Of a DNA stretch of 39,353 nucleotides, positions 23,302 to 33,263 are shown piece by piece; the stretch's first letter is position 1, and every line of letters begins with the position of its first letter. The stretch comes from Gammaproteobacteria bacterium. Its GTDB lineage: Bacteria > Pseudomonadota > Gammaproteobacteria > Eutrophobiales > Eutrophobiaceae. The translations under genes and the position numbers were made by a program. The stretch covers positions 1 through 39,353 of the forward strand of contig JAPPLI010000175.1 of assembly GCA_028819495.1 (NCBI GenBank), given 5' to 3'. Below the pieces are notes generated by a model that saw only the letters and a list, made by a program, of their open reading frames with translations, made no database searches and was not told the DNA's origin.

Positions 23302-23330
23302 GGTAGTTCCAGTTTAAAGTACAAAGATGT

Positions 23331-23357
23331 TTGAACAGGGAAGAATTATGTTATAAA
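23331..23357 (+). promoter_or_regulatory. Putative promoter of rplU-rpmA
   Basis: TTGAAC (23331-23336) and TATAAA (23352-23357) are spaced 15 bases, or 16-17 if ATAAAA is used. They lie in the ispB-rplU divergent gap, 66 bases before the L21 start. A small GGCGC/GCGCC hairpin lies in the leader at 23371-23389. Confidence 0.45.
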
Positions 23358-23422
23358 ATTCCACGTTTACGGCGCGTAGTTATTGCGCCAGATTGAATCT
23401 TATCATAACGGGTATCAAGTAT

Positions 23423-23737
23423 ATGTATGCGGTCATAAAATCCGGTGGCAAGCAGTACAAGGTTCAGGAAGGCGATACCATCCGGGTCGAGAAGATCAAT
23501 GCCGAGGAAGGTGGTGAAATCAGCCTGGATGAGGTACTGATGGTGGCCGACGGCGATAATGTTTCGGTAGGCGCCCCCGTGGTGGAAGGCGCGTCCGTGG
23601 CGGCAACGGTTGCTTCACATGGCCGGGGCGAAAAAATCAAGGTGATCAAGTTCAAGCGGCGTAAACATCACCGCAAACAGATGGGTCACCGGCAGGCGTA
23701 TACGGAATTGAAAATCACCGGCATCAACACGCAGTAG
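23423..23737 (+). CDS. rplU: 50S ribosomal protein L21
   Basis: The 104-residue protein begins [14 protein letters not shown] and ends with the conserved [20 protein letters not shown] tract that contacts 23S rRNA. ATG 23423 is chosen over an in-frame ATG 30 bases upstream because MYAVI is the universal L21 start. It is followed by rpmA after 17 bases; the two form one transcription unit. Confidence 0.98.
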   Translation: MYAVIKSGGKQYKVQEGDTIRVEKINAEEGGEISLDEVLMVADGDNVSVGAPVVEGASVAATVASHGRGEKIKVIKFKRRKHHRKQMGHRQAYTELKITGINTQ

Positions 23738-23754
23738 AACACGGGAGCGGCACA

Positions 23755-24015
23755 ATGGCGCATAAAAAAGCAGGTGGCAGTACACGTAACGGCCGGGATT
23801 CCCACTCCAAACGCCTGGGCATAAAACGCTACGGCAGCGAAACGGTCAAGGCCGGAAACATCATCGTCAGGCAACAGGGCACCCGCTACCATCCCGGGGT
23901 CAATGTCGGTTGCGGCAGGGACCATACCCTTTTCGCAACGGCTGACGGCATGGTGGTATTTGAACGGAAAGGGGCGAAAAACAGGACTTTTGTCAGTGTT
24001 CAGCCAACAGACTGA
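23755..24015 (+). CDS. rpmA: 50S ribosomal protein L27
   Basis: The 86-residue protein has the typical start [16 protein letters not shown] and the GIKRYGSE and [11 protein letters not shown] blocks. The flexible N-terminal tail reaches the peptidyl-transferase centre. There is a GGGAGCGG ribosome binding region before the ATG. The order rplU-rpmA-obgE is conserved, but here a 150-base inverted repeat separates rpmA from obgE. Confidence 0.98.
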   Translation: MAHKKAGGSTRNGRDSHSKRLGIKRYGSETVKAGNIIVRQQGTRYHPGVNVGCGRDHTLFATADGMVVFERKGAKNRTFVSVQPTD

Positions 24016-24020
24016 TGTTA

Positions 24021-25221
<1,201 letters not shown>

Positions 25222-25234
25222 AAAAGGCGAACTT

Positions 25235-26359
25235 ATGTCCAGAGCGGAAACTGCAGATAACGGGAAACAGCGCTGGGTCGTCAAGCTGGGCAGCGCCCTG
25301 CTGACCGACGACGGTTGCGGGCTGCGCAGGTCAGCCATCGCCGACTGGGTAGCCCAGATGGCGCAATTACGCGGGCGCGGGTTCCGGTTCATCATCGTCT
25401 CATCCGGCGCCATCGCCGAAGGCAGGGCGCGGCTGGGCTGGAACTTGCGGCGCGTCAGCCTGCACGAGCAGCAGGCCGCGGCTGCAGTCGGCCAGATGGG
25501 TTTGATCCAGGCCTACGAGTCCGCATTCCAGGGATATTCCATACACACCGCCCAGATACTGCTTACCCACGATGATGTTGCCGACCGGAAGCGTTACCTG
25601 AATGCCCGCTCCACCTTGCGCACCCTGCTGGAACTGGGCGTCGTGCCCATTATCAACGAGAATGACAGCGTCGCGACCGATGAGATACGCTTCGGTGACA
25701 ATGACACGCTGGCCGGACTGGTGGCAAACCTGGCAGAAGCGGATCGCCTGGTCATCCTCACCGACCAGGCAGGTCTGTATGATCGCGACCCCGGCGAATT
25801 TCCCGATGCCGGATTGATCAGGACGGGGCAGGCCGGCGATCCGGCCCTGCTGGATTGCGCCGGTCCGGGAGGCGCGCTGGGCCGGGGTGGAATGCTCACC
25901 AAGCTCAAGGCCGCGGAGACCGCCGCCAAATCCGGGACGGAGACTGTAATCTGCTCAGGCCTGGAGGCTGACGTGTTATTGAGAATTGCAGCGGGCGAAC
26001 AGGTCGGAACCCTGCTCGGTGTAGCGCGCTCTCCACTGGCTGCGCGTAAACAATGGCTGGCGGGCCACAAACGTCCCGCAGGTACGCTGGTACTGGATGA
26101 CGGCGCCTGCAAGGTGCTGGCTGAACGGGGCAGCAGTCTCCTGGCCGTCGGGATCATCGCCGTTCACGGCGAGTTCAAGCGCGGAGAGATTGTCAGTTGC
26201 GCAGGCCGGGACGGCAGGGAGGTCGCCAGGGGGCTGGCCAATTATAATGCCGGCGAGACGCGCACGATAATGGGGCGGTCAAGCGACAGTATTGAAGAAT
26301 TGCTGGGTTACGTGGACGATGAGGAATTGATCCACCGGGATAATATGGTTGTGTTGTAG
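25235..26359 (+). CDS. proB: Glutamate 5-kinase
   Basis: This 374-residue enzyme phosphorylates glutamate at the gamma carboxyl, the first step of proline synthesis. The amino acid kinase domain (to about 260) shows [43 protein letters not shown] and [11 protein letters not shown]. The C-terminal PUA domain (about 280-374) has [20 protein letters not shown] and ends [15 protein letters not shown] lies upstream of the ATG. It is co-transcribed with obgE. The stop is followed 7 bases later by repeat copy 5, which may end the transcript. Confidence 0.97.
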   Translation: MSRAETADNGKQRWVVKLGSALLTDDGCGLRRSAIADWVAQMAQLRGRGFRFIIVSSGAIAEGRARLGWNLRRVSLHEQQAAAAVGQMGLIQAYESAFQGYSIHTAQILLTHDDVADRKRYLNARSTLRTLLELGVVPIINENDSVATDEIRFGDNDTLAGLVANLAEADRLVILTDQAGLYDRDPGEFPDAGLIRTGQAGDPALLDCAGPGGALGRGGMLTKLKAAETAAKSGTETVICSGLEADVLLRIAAGEQVGTLLGVARSPLAARKQWLAGHKRPAGTLVLDDGACKVLAERGSSLLAVGIIAVHGEFKRGEIVSCAGRDGREVARGLANYNAGETRTIMGRSSDSIEELLGYVDDEELIHRDNMVVL

Positions 26360-26366
26360 GATAGAT

Positions 26367-26408
26367 GGGGTCAGAGTAAAAATTCTTTGAATTTCTTACT
26401 CTGACCCC
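26367..26408. repeat. GGGGTCAGAGTAA palindromic repeat, copy 5
   Basis: Complete arms with the GGATAGAT left flank (plus orientation), placed 7 bases after the proB stop and before the convergent rpsT gene. Confidence 0.9.
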
Positions 26409-26423
26409 CGGATTCTTTTCGTC

Positions 26424-26476
26424 ATGCCGGACTTGTTCCGGCATCCAGTGGAATACTGTGTCGCCCGGAGGGCGAC
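26424..26476. terminator. Two hairpins between proB and rpsT
   Basis: ATGCCGGA and TCCGGCAT form an 8-bp stem with a 5-base loop at 26424-26444. GTCGCCC/GGGCGAC form a 7-bp stem with a GGA loop at 26460-26476, directly after the rpsT stop. Neither has a U-tract, so intrinsic termination is uncertain. The first is the common GTCATGCCGG...TCCGGCATCC intergenic motif. Confidence 0.4.
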
Positions 26477-26479
26477 CCT

Positions 26480-26740
26480 TTACAACGCGCGGATTCTCGC
26501 GTTCAGGCGACTCTTGTGCCGGGCCGCCTTGTTCTTGTGTATCAGCCCTTTGTTCGCCATCCTGTCGATGATGGGGACTGCAGCCTGGTAGGCGGCGGTT
26601 GCCGCGGTTTTGTCGCCGCTGTCTATGGAGTCGACCACCTTCCTGATGTAAGTCCTTAACATGGACCGGCGCGAGTTGTTGTGCAGACGGCGTTTGGCGG
26701 CCTGGCGGGCGCGTTTCTTAGCTGATGCAATGTTGGCCAA
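26480..26740 (-). CDS. rpsT: 30S ribosomal protein S20
   Basis: The 86-residue basic protein has the characteristic start (M)[17 protein letters not shown]. The start codon is TTG at 26740, with GGAG about 8 bases upstream. E. coli rpsT also uses UUG, which limits its translation and allows autoregulation. An in-frame ATG further upstream would add 13 unrelated residues. It is divergent from murJ, as in many gammaproteobacteria. Confidence 0.96.
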   Translation of the reverse strand: MANIASAKKRARQAAKRRLHNNSRRSMLRTYIRKVVDSIDSGDKTAATAAYQAAVPIIDRMANKGLIHKNKAARHKSRLNARIRAL

Positions 26741-26862
26741 AAATAGCTCCTGGTAATCGGTTATTTCAAAAGACGGCATACTATGCGGTTATGCAGGCGT
26801 TTTGTCAATGTTTATCGGCGCTGTGTTAAGCTTGAGGTCATGAATCTGTCCGATATTAAGCA

Positions 26863-28431
26863 ATGAAAGAGAAGCTTCTCAAATCCACCTTCGTAGTCGG
26901 CCTGATGACGACGCTGTCCCGGATTCTGGGACTGGCCCGGGATGTCCTGATCGGCGCCATGTTCGGCCCCGGGGCAGGGGTTGACGCGTTTATCGTTGCG
27001 TTTCGCATCCCGAATTTTTTACGCCGGATATTCGCGGAAGGCGGCTTCTCCCAGGCGTTTGTGCCGGTGTTGTCCGAATACCGGGAGCGGCGCAGTCAGG
27101 CGCAGGTCAGCGCTCTGGTGGAACATACCGCCGCGGTCCTGGCTTCCTGGTTATGCGTGACCACGGTCATCGGCGTTCTGGCCGCGCCGCTGCTGATATG
27201 GATCTTTGCCCCCGGTTTCGGCGGGGAAGAGGAAAAGCAGGCCCTCGCGGCCCGGATGTTGCGCATTACCTTTCCGTACATACTGTTCATTTCGCTCACC
27301 GCCATGGCGGGCGGCATTCTCAATACTTACCGGCGTTTTGCAGTGCCTGCGTTTACCCCGGTATTACTCAACCTGTCACTGATCGGCTGCGCATTATGGT
27401 TGACGCCGTATTTTCCACCTGAGCAGCGGATTGTCGCACTGGCCTGGGGCGTGTTTATCGCGGGCGCGGTGCAGTTGCTGTTCCAGTTTCCGTTTCTGCT
27501 CAAACTCAGGCTATTGCCGCTCCCCAGGTTCAACCGGGACCGGGAAGGCGTGGGCAGGATAATCGCGTTGATGATACCGACCCTGTTTGCAGTCTCCGTG
27601 ACCCAGATCAACCTGCTGGTCGATACCGCTATCGCTTCTTTCCTGGAGACGGGCAGTATCTCCTGGCTGTATTTTTCCGACAGGCTGGTTGAGTTTCCCC
27701 TGGGAGTATTCGGCATTGCGCTGGCTACCGTCATCCTTCCCAGTCTTTCCGCGGAACACACGGGCAAGGATCATGCCGCCTTTAACAGGACCCTGGACTG
27801 GGCCTTGCGCTGGGTGATGCTGGTGGCGCTTCCGGCCGCCGCCGGTTTGATACTGCTGGGAGCGCCGTTGTTGACCGCGCTGTTTCAGTATAATGAATTT
27901 TCACGGCATGACGTACTGATGGCGCATCGCAGCCTGGTCATGTACGCAGTCGGCCTGCCTGCTTTTATCCTGATAAAAGTGCTGTCCTCCGGCTTTTTCT
28001 CCAGGCAGGACACAAAGACGCCGGTTAAAGTGGCCGTAGTTGCCATGGTGGCAAATGTCGTTCTGAACCTGCTGCTGGTTTTCCCCCTTGCTCATGCCGG
28101 ACTGGCCCTGGCCACGTCCCTGTCGGCCTGCCTCAACGCGGCGCTGCTGTACCGGATATTGCGCAGGGAAAAAGGATTTGATACGGGTCCCGGCTGGCCC
28201 GGCTTCCTGGCCGCAATTACCCTGGCGCTGGCGGTCATGGCGCTGGGCCTGGTCTTTCTTGTCCCGGAGCAACTTTCATGGTTTCAATGGGATATGTATG
28301 AGCGTGCCGTTAATGTAGTATTATGCACGCTTGCCGGCGTCCTGGCGTATTTTGCCGTGCTGTGGCTGACCGGCCTGCGCCTGCGTAACATGCTGGCGTC
28401 TCAGGATTTATCCGCAGATGACGCAGATTAG
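26863..28431 (+). CDS. murJ: Lipid II flippase MurJ
   Basis: A 522-residue polytopic protein of the MOP superfamily with about 14 transmembrane helices that flips lipid II to the periplasm for peptidoglycan synthesis. Signature parts are TTLSRILGLARDVLIGAMFGPG at the start, the IPNFLRRIFAEGGFSQAFVPVL loop with its essential Arg residues, and FFSRQDTKTPVK in the second half. The last eight residues (DLSADDAD) and the stop lie within the CCGCAGAT-type repeat at 28407-28558, so the native C-terminus has been replaced by repeat-encoded residues. A short frame of eight codons from ATG 26840 ends in a TGA overlapping this start. Confidence 0.97.
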   Translation: MKEKLLKSTFVVGLMTTLSRILGLARDVLIGAMFGPGAGVDAFIVAFRIPNFLRRIFAEGGFSQAFVPVLSEYRERRSQAQVSALVEHTAAVLASWLCVTTVIGVLAAPLLIWIFAPGFGGEEEKQALAARMLRITFPYILFISLTAMAGGILNTYRRFAVPAFTPVLLNLSLIGCALWLTPYFPPEQRIVALAWGVFIAGAVQLLFQFPFLLKLRLLPLPRFNRDREGVGRIIALMIPTLFAVSVTQINLLVDTAIASFLETGSISWLYFSDRLVEFPLGVFGIALATVILPSLSAEHTGKDHAAFNRTLDWALRWVMLVALPAAAGLILLGAPLLTALFQYNEFSRHDVLMAHRSLVMYAVGLPAFILIKVLSSGFFSRQDTKTPVKVAVVAMVANVVLNLLLVFPLAHAGLALATSLSACLNAALLYRILRREKGFDTGPGWPGFLAAITLALAVMALGLVFLVPEQLSWFQWDMYERAVNVVLCTLAGVLAYFAVLWLTGLRLRNMLASQDLSADDAD

Positions 28432-28558
28432 CGCAGATGACATTAAGTATCTTTTTGTCTTATATTCAATAATGTTGCAGCACAATGATCCGGTTGGGTA
28501 CGAAATATAAGGAATAACAAAAAATAATCTGCGTTAATCTGCGTCATCTGCGGATAAA
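28407..28558. repeat. CCGCAGAT-type inverted repeat, copy B (murJ-ribF gap)
   Basis: The arms begin and end as in copy A (TTTATCCGCAGATGACGCAG and its complement), and the element is about the same length (152 against 150 bases). The left arm encodes the MurJ C-terminus and TAG stop, and the right arm ends 2 bases before the ribF ATG, leaving no Shine-Dalgarno for ribF outside the repeat. The two copies share arms but differ in the centre. Confidence 0.85.
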
Positions 28559-28560
28559 TT

Positions 28561-29499
28561 ATGGAATTAATCAGGTATTCATATAATCTCAAGTCGCGGC
28601 ATCGTGGCTGTGTTGCCACTATCGGCAACTATGACGGGATCCACCTGGGTCACCAGGCCGTGTTGAGGCAACTCAGGCGGCACGCGGAAGTGATGGGATT
28701 GCCGGCCATGGTGATAACCTTCGAACCGCATCCACAGGAGTTTTTCAGCGCGGTCAAGACGCCGACGAGGATTACCAGTTTCAGGGAAAAACTGGAAATG
28801 CTCAAACAGCAGAATATCGACCGTGTGCTGTGCCTGAGGTTCCAGCAGAGTATCGCCGACTTATCGGCAGAGCAGTTTATCGAACAGGTGCTGGTCGGCG
28901 ATCTGTCGATAAAGCGTCTGATCATCGGCGATGATTTCAAGTTCGGGAAAAACCGGCGCGGGGATTTCCGGATGCTGCGGGAGTTCGGCAAACGGCTGGG
29001 TTTCGACGTGATCCTGACCGAGACCCACAGGCTCGACGGCGACCGGGTGAGCAGCAGCATCATTCGTGAACGCTTGCAGGAAAGCCGCTTTGAGGAGGCG
29101 CAGTTGCTGCTGGGCCGCTATTTCAGTATCAGCGGGCGCGTCGTACACGGCGCCAAACGGGGACGCCAGCTGGGCTTTCCGACGGCAAACATCAATCTCA
29201 GCAAACGGGCAGTCCCGTTACGGGGGGTGTTCGCGGTGAGCGTGAAAGGCGCCGATGAAACAACGCACCTGGGGGTCGCCAACCTGGGCACGCGCCCGGT
29301 GTTTGAGGAAAAGAAACTGCTGCTGGAAGCGCACCTGTTTGACTTCGATAAGATGATTTACGGCAGGCATATCAGCGTCGAATTTTTCAAGCGCTTGCGT
29401 GATGAGCGCAAATTCTCCTCGATAGACGAACTGGTGGCGCAGATCACGGCGGATATCAGAACAGCCAGAGGATTTTTCAAAATTCAGGGGTCAGAGTAA
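28561..29499 (+). CDS. ribF: Bifunctional riboflavin kinase / FAD synthetase
   Basis: A 312-residue enzyme that makes FMN and then FAD. The N-terminal FAD synthetase part has ATIGNYDGIHLGHQAVL with the nucleotidyl-transferase HxGH motif, and SSSIIRERL towards its end. The C-terminal riboflavin kinase domain (about 180-305) has RGRQLGFPTANINLS and the GVANLGTRPVF block. The final residues QGSE and the TAA come from the left arm of repeat copy 6, whose sequence GGG TCA GAG TAA is read in frame. The start codon abuts repeat copy B. Confidence 0.96.
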   Translation: MELIRYSYNLKSRHRGCVATIGNYDGIHLGHQAVLRQLRRHAEVMGLPAMVITFEPHPQEFFSAVKTPTRITSFREKLEMLKQQNIDRVLCLRFQQSIADLSAEQFIEQVLVGDLSIKRLIIGDDFKFGKNRRGDFRMLREFGKRLGFDVILTETHRLDGDRVSSSIIRERLQESRFEEAQLLLGRYFSISGRVVHGAKRGRQLGFPTANINLSKRAVPLRGVFAVSVKGADETTHLGVANLGTRPVFEEKKLLLEAHLFDFDKMIYGRHISVEFFKRLRDERKFSSIDELVAQITADIRTARGFFKIQGSE

Positions 29500-29556
29500 A
29501 AACCCATGAGATATATGATTAAAGCGCACATTCCGGTGGGTTTTTACTCTGACCCC
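29487..29556. repeat. GGGGTCAGAGTAA palindromic repeat, copy 6 (supplies ribF stop)
   Basis: A long-centre copy: arms GGGGTCAGAGTAAAAACCC and its complement (19 bases perfect) around 32 bases. The inverted orientation is shown by AATTCA on the left and TCTATTG on the right. The left arm is the end of ribF. Confidence 0.9.
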
Positions 29557-29579
29557 GTCTATTGAGGGCTGATCCGGAC

Positions 29580-32393
29580 ATGGCGGATTATAAAGACACC
29601 CTGACACTGCCGAGAACGGACTTTCCCATGAAGGGCAACCTGGCGCAGCGCGAGCCTGAGATGCTGCGGCGCTGGCAGGAACAGGATATTTATGCCCGTG
29701 TCCGCCGGCACAGGGCAGGGCGGGACAAGTATATCCTCCACGACGGCCCGCCGTACGCCAACGGCGATATCCACCTGGGTCATGCCGTCAACAAGATCCT
29801 GAAAGATATCATCATCAAATCGCACAGCCTGGACGGCTATGATTGTCCCTACGTGCCCGGCTGGGATTGCCACGGTTTGCCCATCGAGCACCAGGTGGAA
29901 AAGAAAATCGGCAAGGCCGGGGTCCGGGTCGAGGCGCGCGCGTTCCGCGATGCCTGCCGCGAGTACGCGCAGAAACAGATAGACAGGCAGAAGGCTGATT
30001 TCAAGCGCCTGGGAGTACTGGGAGACTGGGATACGCCTTACCTGACCATGAATTACCGCACCGAAGCCGATATCGTGCGGGCGCTGGGTAAAATGATCGA
30101 AGCCGGACACCTGGTCCAGGGCTTCAAGCCCGTTTACTGGTGTATGGACTGTTCTTCGGCCCTGGCGGAGGCGGAGGTCGAATATATAGACAAACAGTCT
30201 CCGGGAATAGACGTGTGTTTTCCCGTCATCGATGAAGAGGCCGTTTTCAGCGCCGCGCCGGGACAATGCGACGACCGTGGAAAGGGCGATATGTCCCTGG
30301 TTATCTGGACGACCACGCCCTGGACCCTGCCGGCCAACCAGGCGGTGGCCCTTAATCCTGAATTAGATTACGTGGTCGTGCAATGCGAATCACAACGCGG
30401 CCGGGAACGGTTGCTCCTTGCAGAGAAACTGGCGGTTTCGGCCCTGCATCGTTATGGCATGGAGGATTACCGAATCCTGGTTTCACTGAAGGGTACGCAA
30501 CTCGAGGGTATGCAGTTGCAACACCCGTTCTATGATTATCATGTCCCGGTAGTCCTTGGCAATCATGTAACCCTGGAAACCGGCACCGGCGCCGTCCATA
30601 CCTCTCCGGGACACGGCGTGGATGATTATAACGTGGGTATGCAGTACGGCCTGCCCGTAACCAACCCGGTAGCCGATAACGGCTGTTTCCGGGAGGATAC
30701 GGGACTGTTTGCCGGTGAGCATGTGTTCAAGGCCAACTCCCATATCATTGAGGTGCTCATCGACAGGAAAAGACTGCTGGTTGAAACCACGGTGCGGCAC
30801 AGTTATCCCCATTGCTGGCGGCACAAATCCCCGGTCATCTTCCGCACCACGCCCCAGTGGTTTTTCAGTATGGATGCGCAGGGGTTACGCTCCGGCGCCG
30901 TGAAAGCGATCAGCCGGGTGCGCTGGACGCCCGACTGGGGCCGCCAGCGTATCCATGACATGGTCAGCGAGCGCAGCGACTGGTGTATTTCCCGGCAACG
31001 CACTTGGGGCGTACCGATAGCGGTATTCGTTGACAGGGAAACGGATGAGTTGCACCCCGACACACCGCGCCTGATCGAGGCCGCCGCGCAAAAGATAGAG
31101 GAGACGGGTATCGATGCCTGGTTTGAACTCGATGCCGCAGAGTTGCTCGGCGCGGACGCGGCACGTTACCGGAAAGTAACGGATATACTGGACGTATGGT
31201 TTGATTCGGGGGTTACTCACGCCACCGTGCTGGGGCGTGACGAAAGACTGGATTTCCCCGCCGATCTCTATCTCGAGGGATCGGACCAGCACCGGGGCTG
31301 GTTCCAGTCCTCGTTACTGACTTCCGTCGGGATCAACAGGCAAGCTCCCTACCGCGGCGTACTGACCCACGGTTTCACCGTTGATGCCAAGGGCATGAAG
31401 ATGTCCAAGTCCCTGGGCAACGTCATAGCGCCGCAGAAGGTCATGCAGACCCTGGGCGCAGATATCCTCAGGTTATGGGTTTCGGCCACGGACTACCGGG
31501 GCGAGATGAACGTGTCTGATGAGATCCTGAAACGTATGTCCGACGCCTATCGCCGTATCCGCAATACTGCCCGTTACCTGTTGGCAAACCTGGACCGGTT
31601 TGACCCGGACACCGATTGTGTGCCTGCCGGAGACCTGCTGGAACTGGACAAGTGGGTGCTGGTTGAAACCACCAGGTTGCAGGAAGAGATTATTCGGGCT
31701 TACGGCGAGTTCCAGTTCCACCTGATTTACCAGAAGCTGCATCATTACTGTGTCGTGACACTGGGAAGCTTCTACCTTGATATCATCAAGGATCGTATGT
31801 ATACCCTGCAGCGGGACAGCCTGCCGCGGCGTTCGGCACAGTCTGCCCTGTACCACATCGCCGAAGCTTTCGTGCGCTGGCTGGCGCCGGTACTGAGTTT
31901 CACGGCCGATGAAATCTGGCAACACCTGCCTGGCCGGCGCAGTGAATCCGTCTTCCTGGAAGAGTGGTACGGGGACTTTCCGGACGTGAGCGTTACGGAT
32001 CACTGGACCGGTGTCATCAAGGCGCGTGAAGAAGTCAGCAGGGAACTGGAACGTCTGCGCACGGAAGGCGCAATCGGTTCGTCCCTGGACGCGGAAGTTG
32101 AGCTCTACTGCAACGACAAGCTCAGGAGCGACCTGGATTACCCCGGAAATGAGTTGCGCTATATCTTTATTACCTCCCGTGCGGATGTCCATGCAGGTTC
32201 GGAGCGGCCGGATGACGCCCGGCAGAGTGAACTGGACGGACTATGGATAAAGGTAACGGCTTCGACACACGGCAAATGTGTGCGCTGCTGGCACCGCTGT
32301 GAGGATATCGGCGTTGACCCGGCGCACCCGGAGTTATGCGGCCGCTGCGTGCTCAACGTCGATGGCGCAGGAGAAACCCGTTGTTTTTCCTGA
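29580..32393 (+). CDS. ileS: Isoleucyl-tRNA synthetase
   Basis: A 937-residue class Ia synthetase. The catalytic HIGH motif appears as HLGH at 65-68 within PPYANGDIHLGHA, KMSKS is at 607-611, and the editing (CP1) domain lies between them, with TTTPWTLPANQA. The C-terminal zinc ribbon CVRCWHRCE...CGRC is kept, as in bacterial-type IleRS. ATG 29580 (MADYKDTLTLPRTDFPMKG) matches the E. coli start; an upstream TTG would add six residues. Typical order is ribF-ileS-lspA, but here palindromic repeats separate all three genes. Confidence 0.97.
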   Translation: MADYKDTLTLPRTDFPMKGNLAQREPEMLRRWQEQDIYARVRRHRAGRDKYILHDGPPYANGDIHLGHAVNKILKDIIIKSHSLDGYDCPYVPGWDCHGLPIEHQVEKKIGKAGVRVEARAFRDACREYAQKQIDRQKADFKRLGVLGDWDTPYLTMNYRTEADIVRALGKMIEAGHLVQGFKPVYWCMDCSSALAEAEVEYIDKQSPGIDVCFPVIDEEAVFSAAPGQCDDRGKGDMSLVIWTTTPWTLPANQAVALNPELDYVVVQCESQRGRERLLLAEKLAVSALHRYGMEDYRILVSLKGTQLEGMQLQHPFYDYHVPVVLGNHVTLETGTGAVHTSPGHGVDDYNVGMQYGLPVTNPVADNGCFREDTGLFAGEHVFKANSHIIEVLIDRKRLLVETTVRHSYPHCWRHKSPVIFRTTPQWFFSMDAQGLRSGAVKAISRVRWTPDWGRQRIHDMVSERSDWCISRQRTWGVPIAVFVDRETDELHPDTPRLIEAAAQKIEETGIDAWFELDAAELLGADAARYRKVTDILDVWFDSGVTHATVLGRDERLDFPADLYLEGSDQHRGWFQSSLLTSVGINRQAPYRGVLTHGFTVDAKGMKMSKSLGNVIAPQKVMQTLGADILRLWVSATDYRGEMNVSDEILKRMSDAYRRIRNTARYLLANLDRFDPDTDCVPAGDLLELDKWVLVETTRLQEEIIRAYGEFQFHLIYQKLHHYCVVTLGSFYLDIIKDRMYTLQRDSLPRRSAQSALYHIAEAFVRWLAPVLSFTADEIWQHLPGRRSESVFLEEWYGDFPDVSVTDHWTGVIKAREEVSRELERLRTEGAIGSSLDAEVELYCNDKLRSDLDYPGNELRYIFITSRADVHAGSERPDDARQSELDGLWIKVTASTHGKCVRCWHRCEDIGVDPAHPELCGRCVLNVDGAGETRCFS

Positions 32394-32407
32394 TGTGTGG
32401 GATGTGT

Positions 32408-32474
32408 GGGGTCAGAGTAAAATCATGACCATTGGGGTCGATGGCAGGGTCAGTGAGGATTTTACTCTGACCCC
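32408..32474. repeat. GGGGTCAGAGTAA palindromic repeat, copy 7
   Basis: Arms GGGGTCAGAGTAAAATC and its near complement are separated by about 35 bases. It starts 14 bases after the ileS stop, with TGAATT on the right flank (plus orientation). The centre resembles that of copy 3 (a GAGGATTTTACTCT-like right side). Confidence 0.88.
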
Positions 32475-32536
32475 TGAATTACTTTCTAATCAAATGTTTA
32501 TTGATTTATATCAATGTTGATTATTATAAATTATGA

Positions 32537-32603
32537 ATCCTGTATATCCTGTGCATCCATGTTAATTTCTGTCCATCCTGTATATCCATGTTAATTCCTG
32601 TCT
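32537..32603. repeat. Direct repeat of ATCCTGTATATCC upstream of lspA
   Basis: ATCCTGTATATCC begins at 32537 and again at 32575. Each is followed by ATGTTAATT and CTGTC; the first has an extra TGTGCATCC. The array ends one base before the lspA ATG and so replaces its leader and ribosome binding site. Similar CCTGTATATCCATGTTAAT repeats are widespread in environmental bacterial genomes. Confidence 0.7.
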
Positions 32604-32604
32604 G

Positions 32605-33084
32605 ATGAACACTTCAAATCTTAAGTGGCTCTGGCTCACACTGCTGATCGTCGTCCTCGACCAGGTGACCAAGTCCGTAGCCGTCCAGTGGCTGACGTTA
32701 AACCAGGCGCACCCGGTATTTCCGGGCTTCAACCTGACCCTGGTGCACAATCCCGGCGCCGCCTTCAGCTTCCTGCGGGACGCGGGCGGCTGGCAGCGTT
32801 ACTTCTTCATCGTATTGACCACGGTCATCAGCGTTGTCCTGCTGGTCTGGCTGGCGCGTCTGCCGGCCGGCCGCGCATTGCTTGCCTGCGCCCTGGCCCT
32901 GGTTATCGGCGGGGCTGCCGGCAACCTGTGGGACCGGCTGCAATACGGCTACGTCATTGATTTCATTGAGGTCTATTACGACAAGTGGTCATGGCCGGTG
33001 TTCAATATTGCTGATTCCGCCATCACGGTCGGGGCATTGCTGCTGATCCTGGACTCGTTCAACGGTAGCAAGGTAACAGGGTAG
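32605..33084 (+). CDS. lspA: Lipoprotein signal peptidase II
   Basis: This 159-residue inner-membrane aspartyl protease cleaves prolipoproteins in front of the lipidated Cys. Four transmembrane helices are predicted. The catalytic aspartates are D119 in YVIDFIEVY and D137 in FNIADSAIT, and the conserved NLTLVHNPGAAFSFL lies after TM1. It would process the NodT-type lipoprotein encoded earlier in the window. fkpB and ispH, which often follow lspA, are absent; the next feature is a hairpin and then the RTX region. Confidence 0.96.
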   Translation: MNTSNLKWLWLTLLIVVLDQVTKSVAVQWLTLNQAHPVFPGFNLTLVHNPGAAFSFLRDAGGWQRYFFIVLTTVISVVLLVWLARLPAGRALLACALALVIGGAAGNLWDRLQYGYVIDFIEVYYDKWSWPVFNIADSAITVGALLLILDSFNGSKVTG

Positions 33085-33263
33085 CAGGGTCAGATTTTGC
33101 TATCAGAAAAATCTGTCTGGCGGAAATGATGCCACTTCTATTCCCGCCCGCCGTAAAGAGGAATTCAACCGGGAGATAGTTCGGTTTTACGACAGCCGGA
33201 ACGGCAGCAGCATGTTCACCTTGATGGCGGAGTGTTCGCTGGACCTGAACCTGCGTTTTGAAT
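33085..33263 (+). other. lspA-RTX intergenic: hairpin and an unassigned open frame
   Basis: CAGATTTT (33091-33098) and AAAATCTG (33108-33115) form a stem just after lspA that could end its transcript; GGGTCAGA at its base hints at kinship with the palindromic repeats. A plus-strand frame open from 33077 to TGA 33293-33295 includes KEEFNREIVRFYDSRNGSS, which looks protein-like, but has no start codon context or recognisable family. It runs into the 3' end of the RTX gene on the other strand, so it may be a fragment or chance. Confidence 0.35.
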
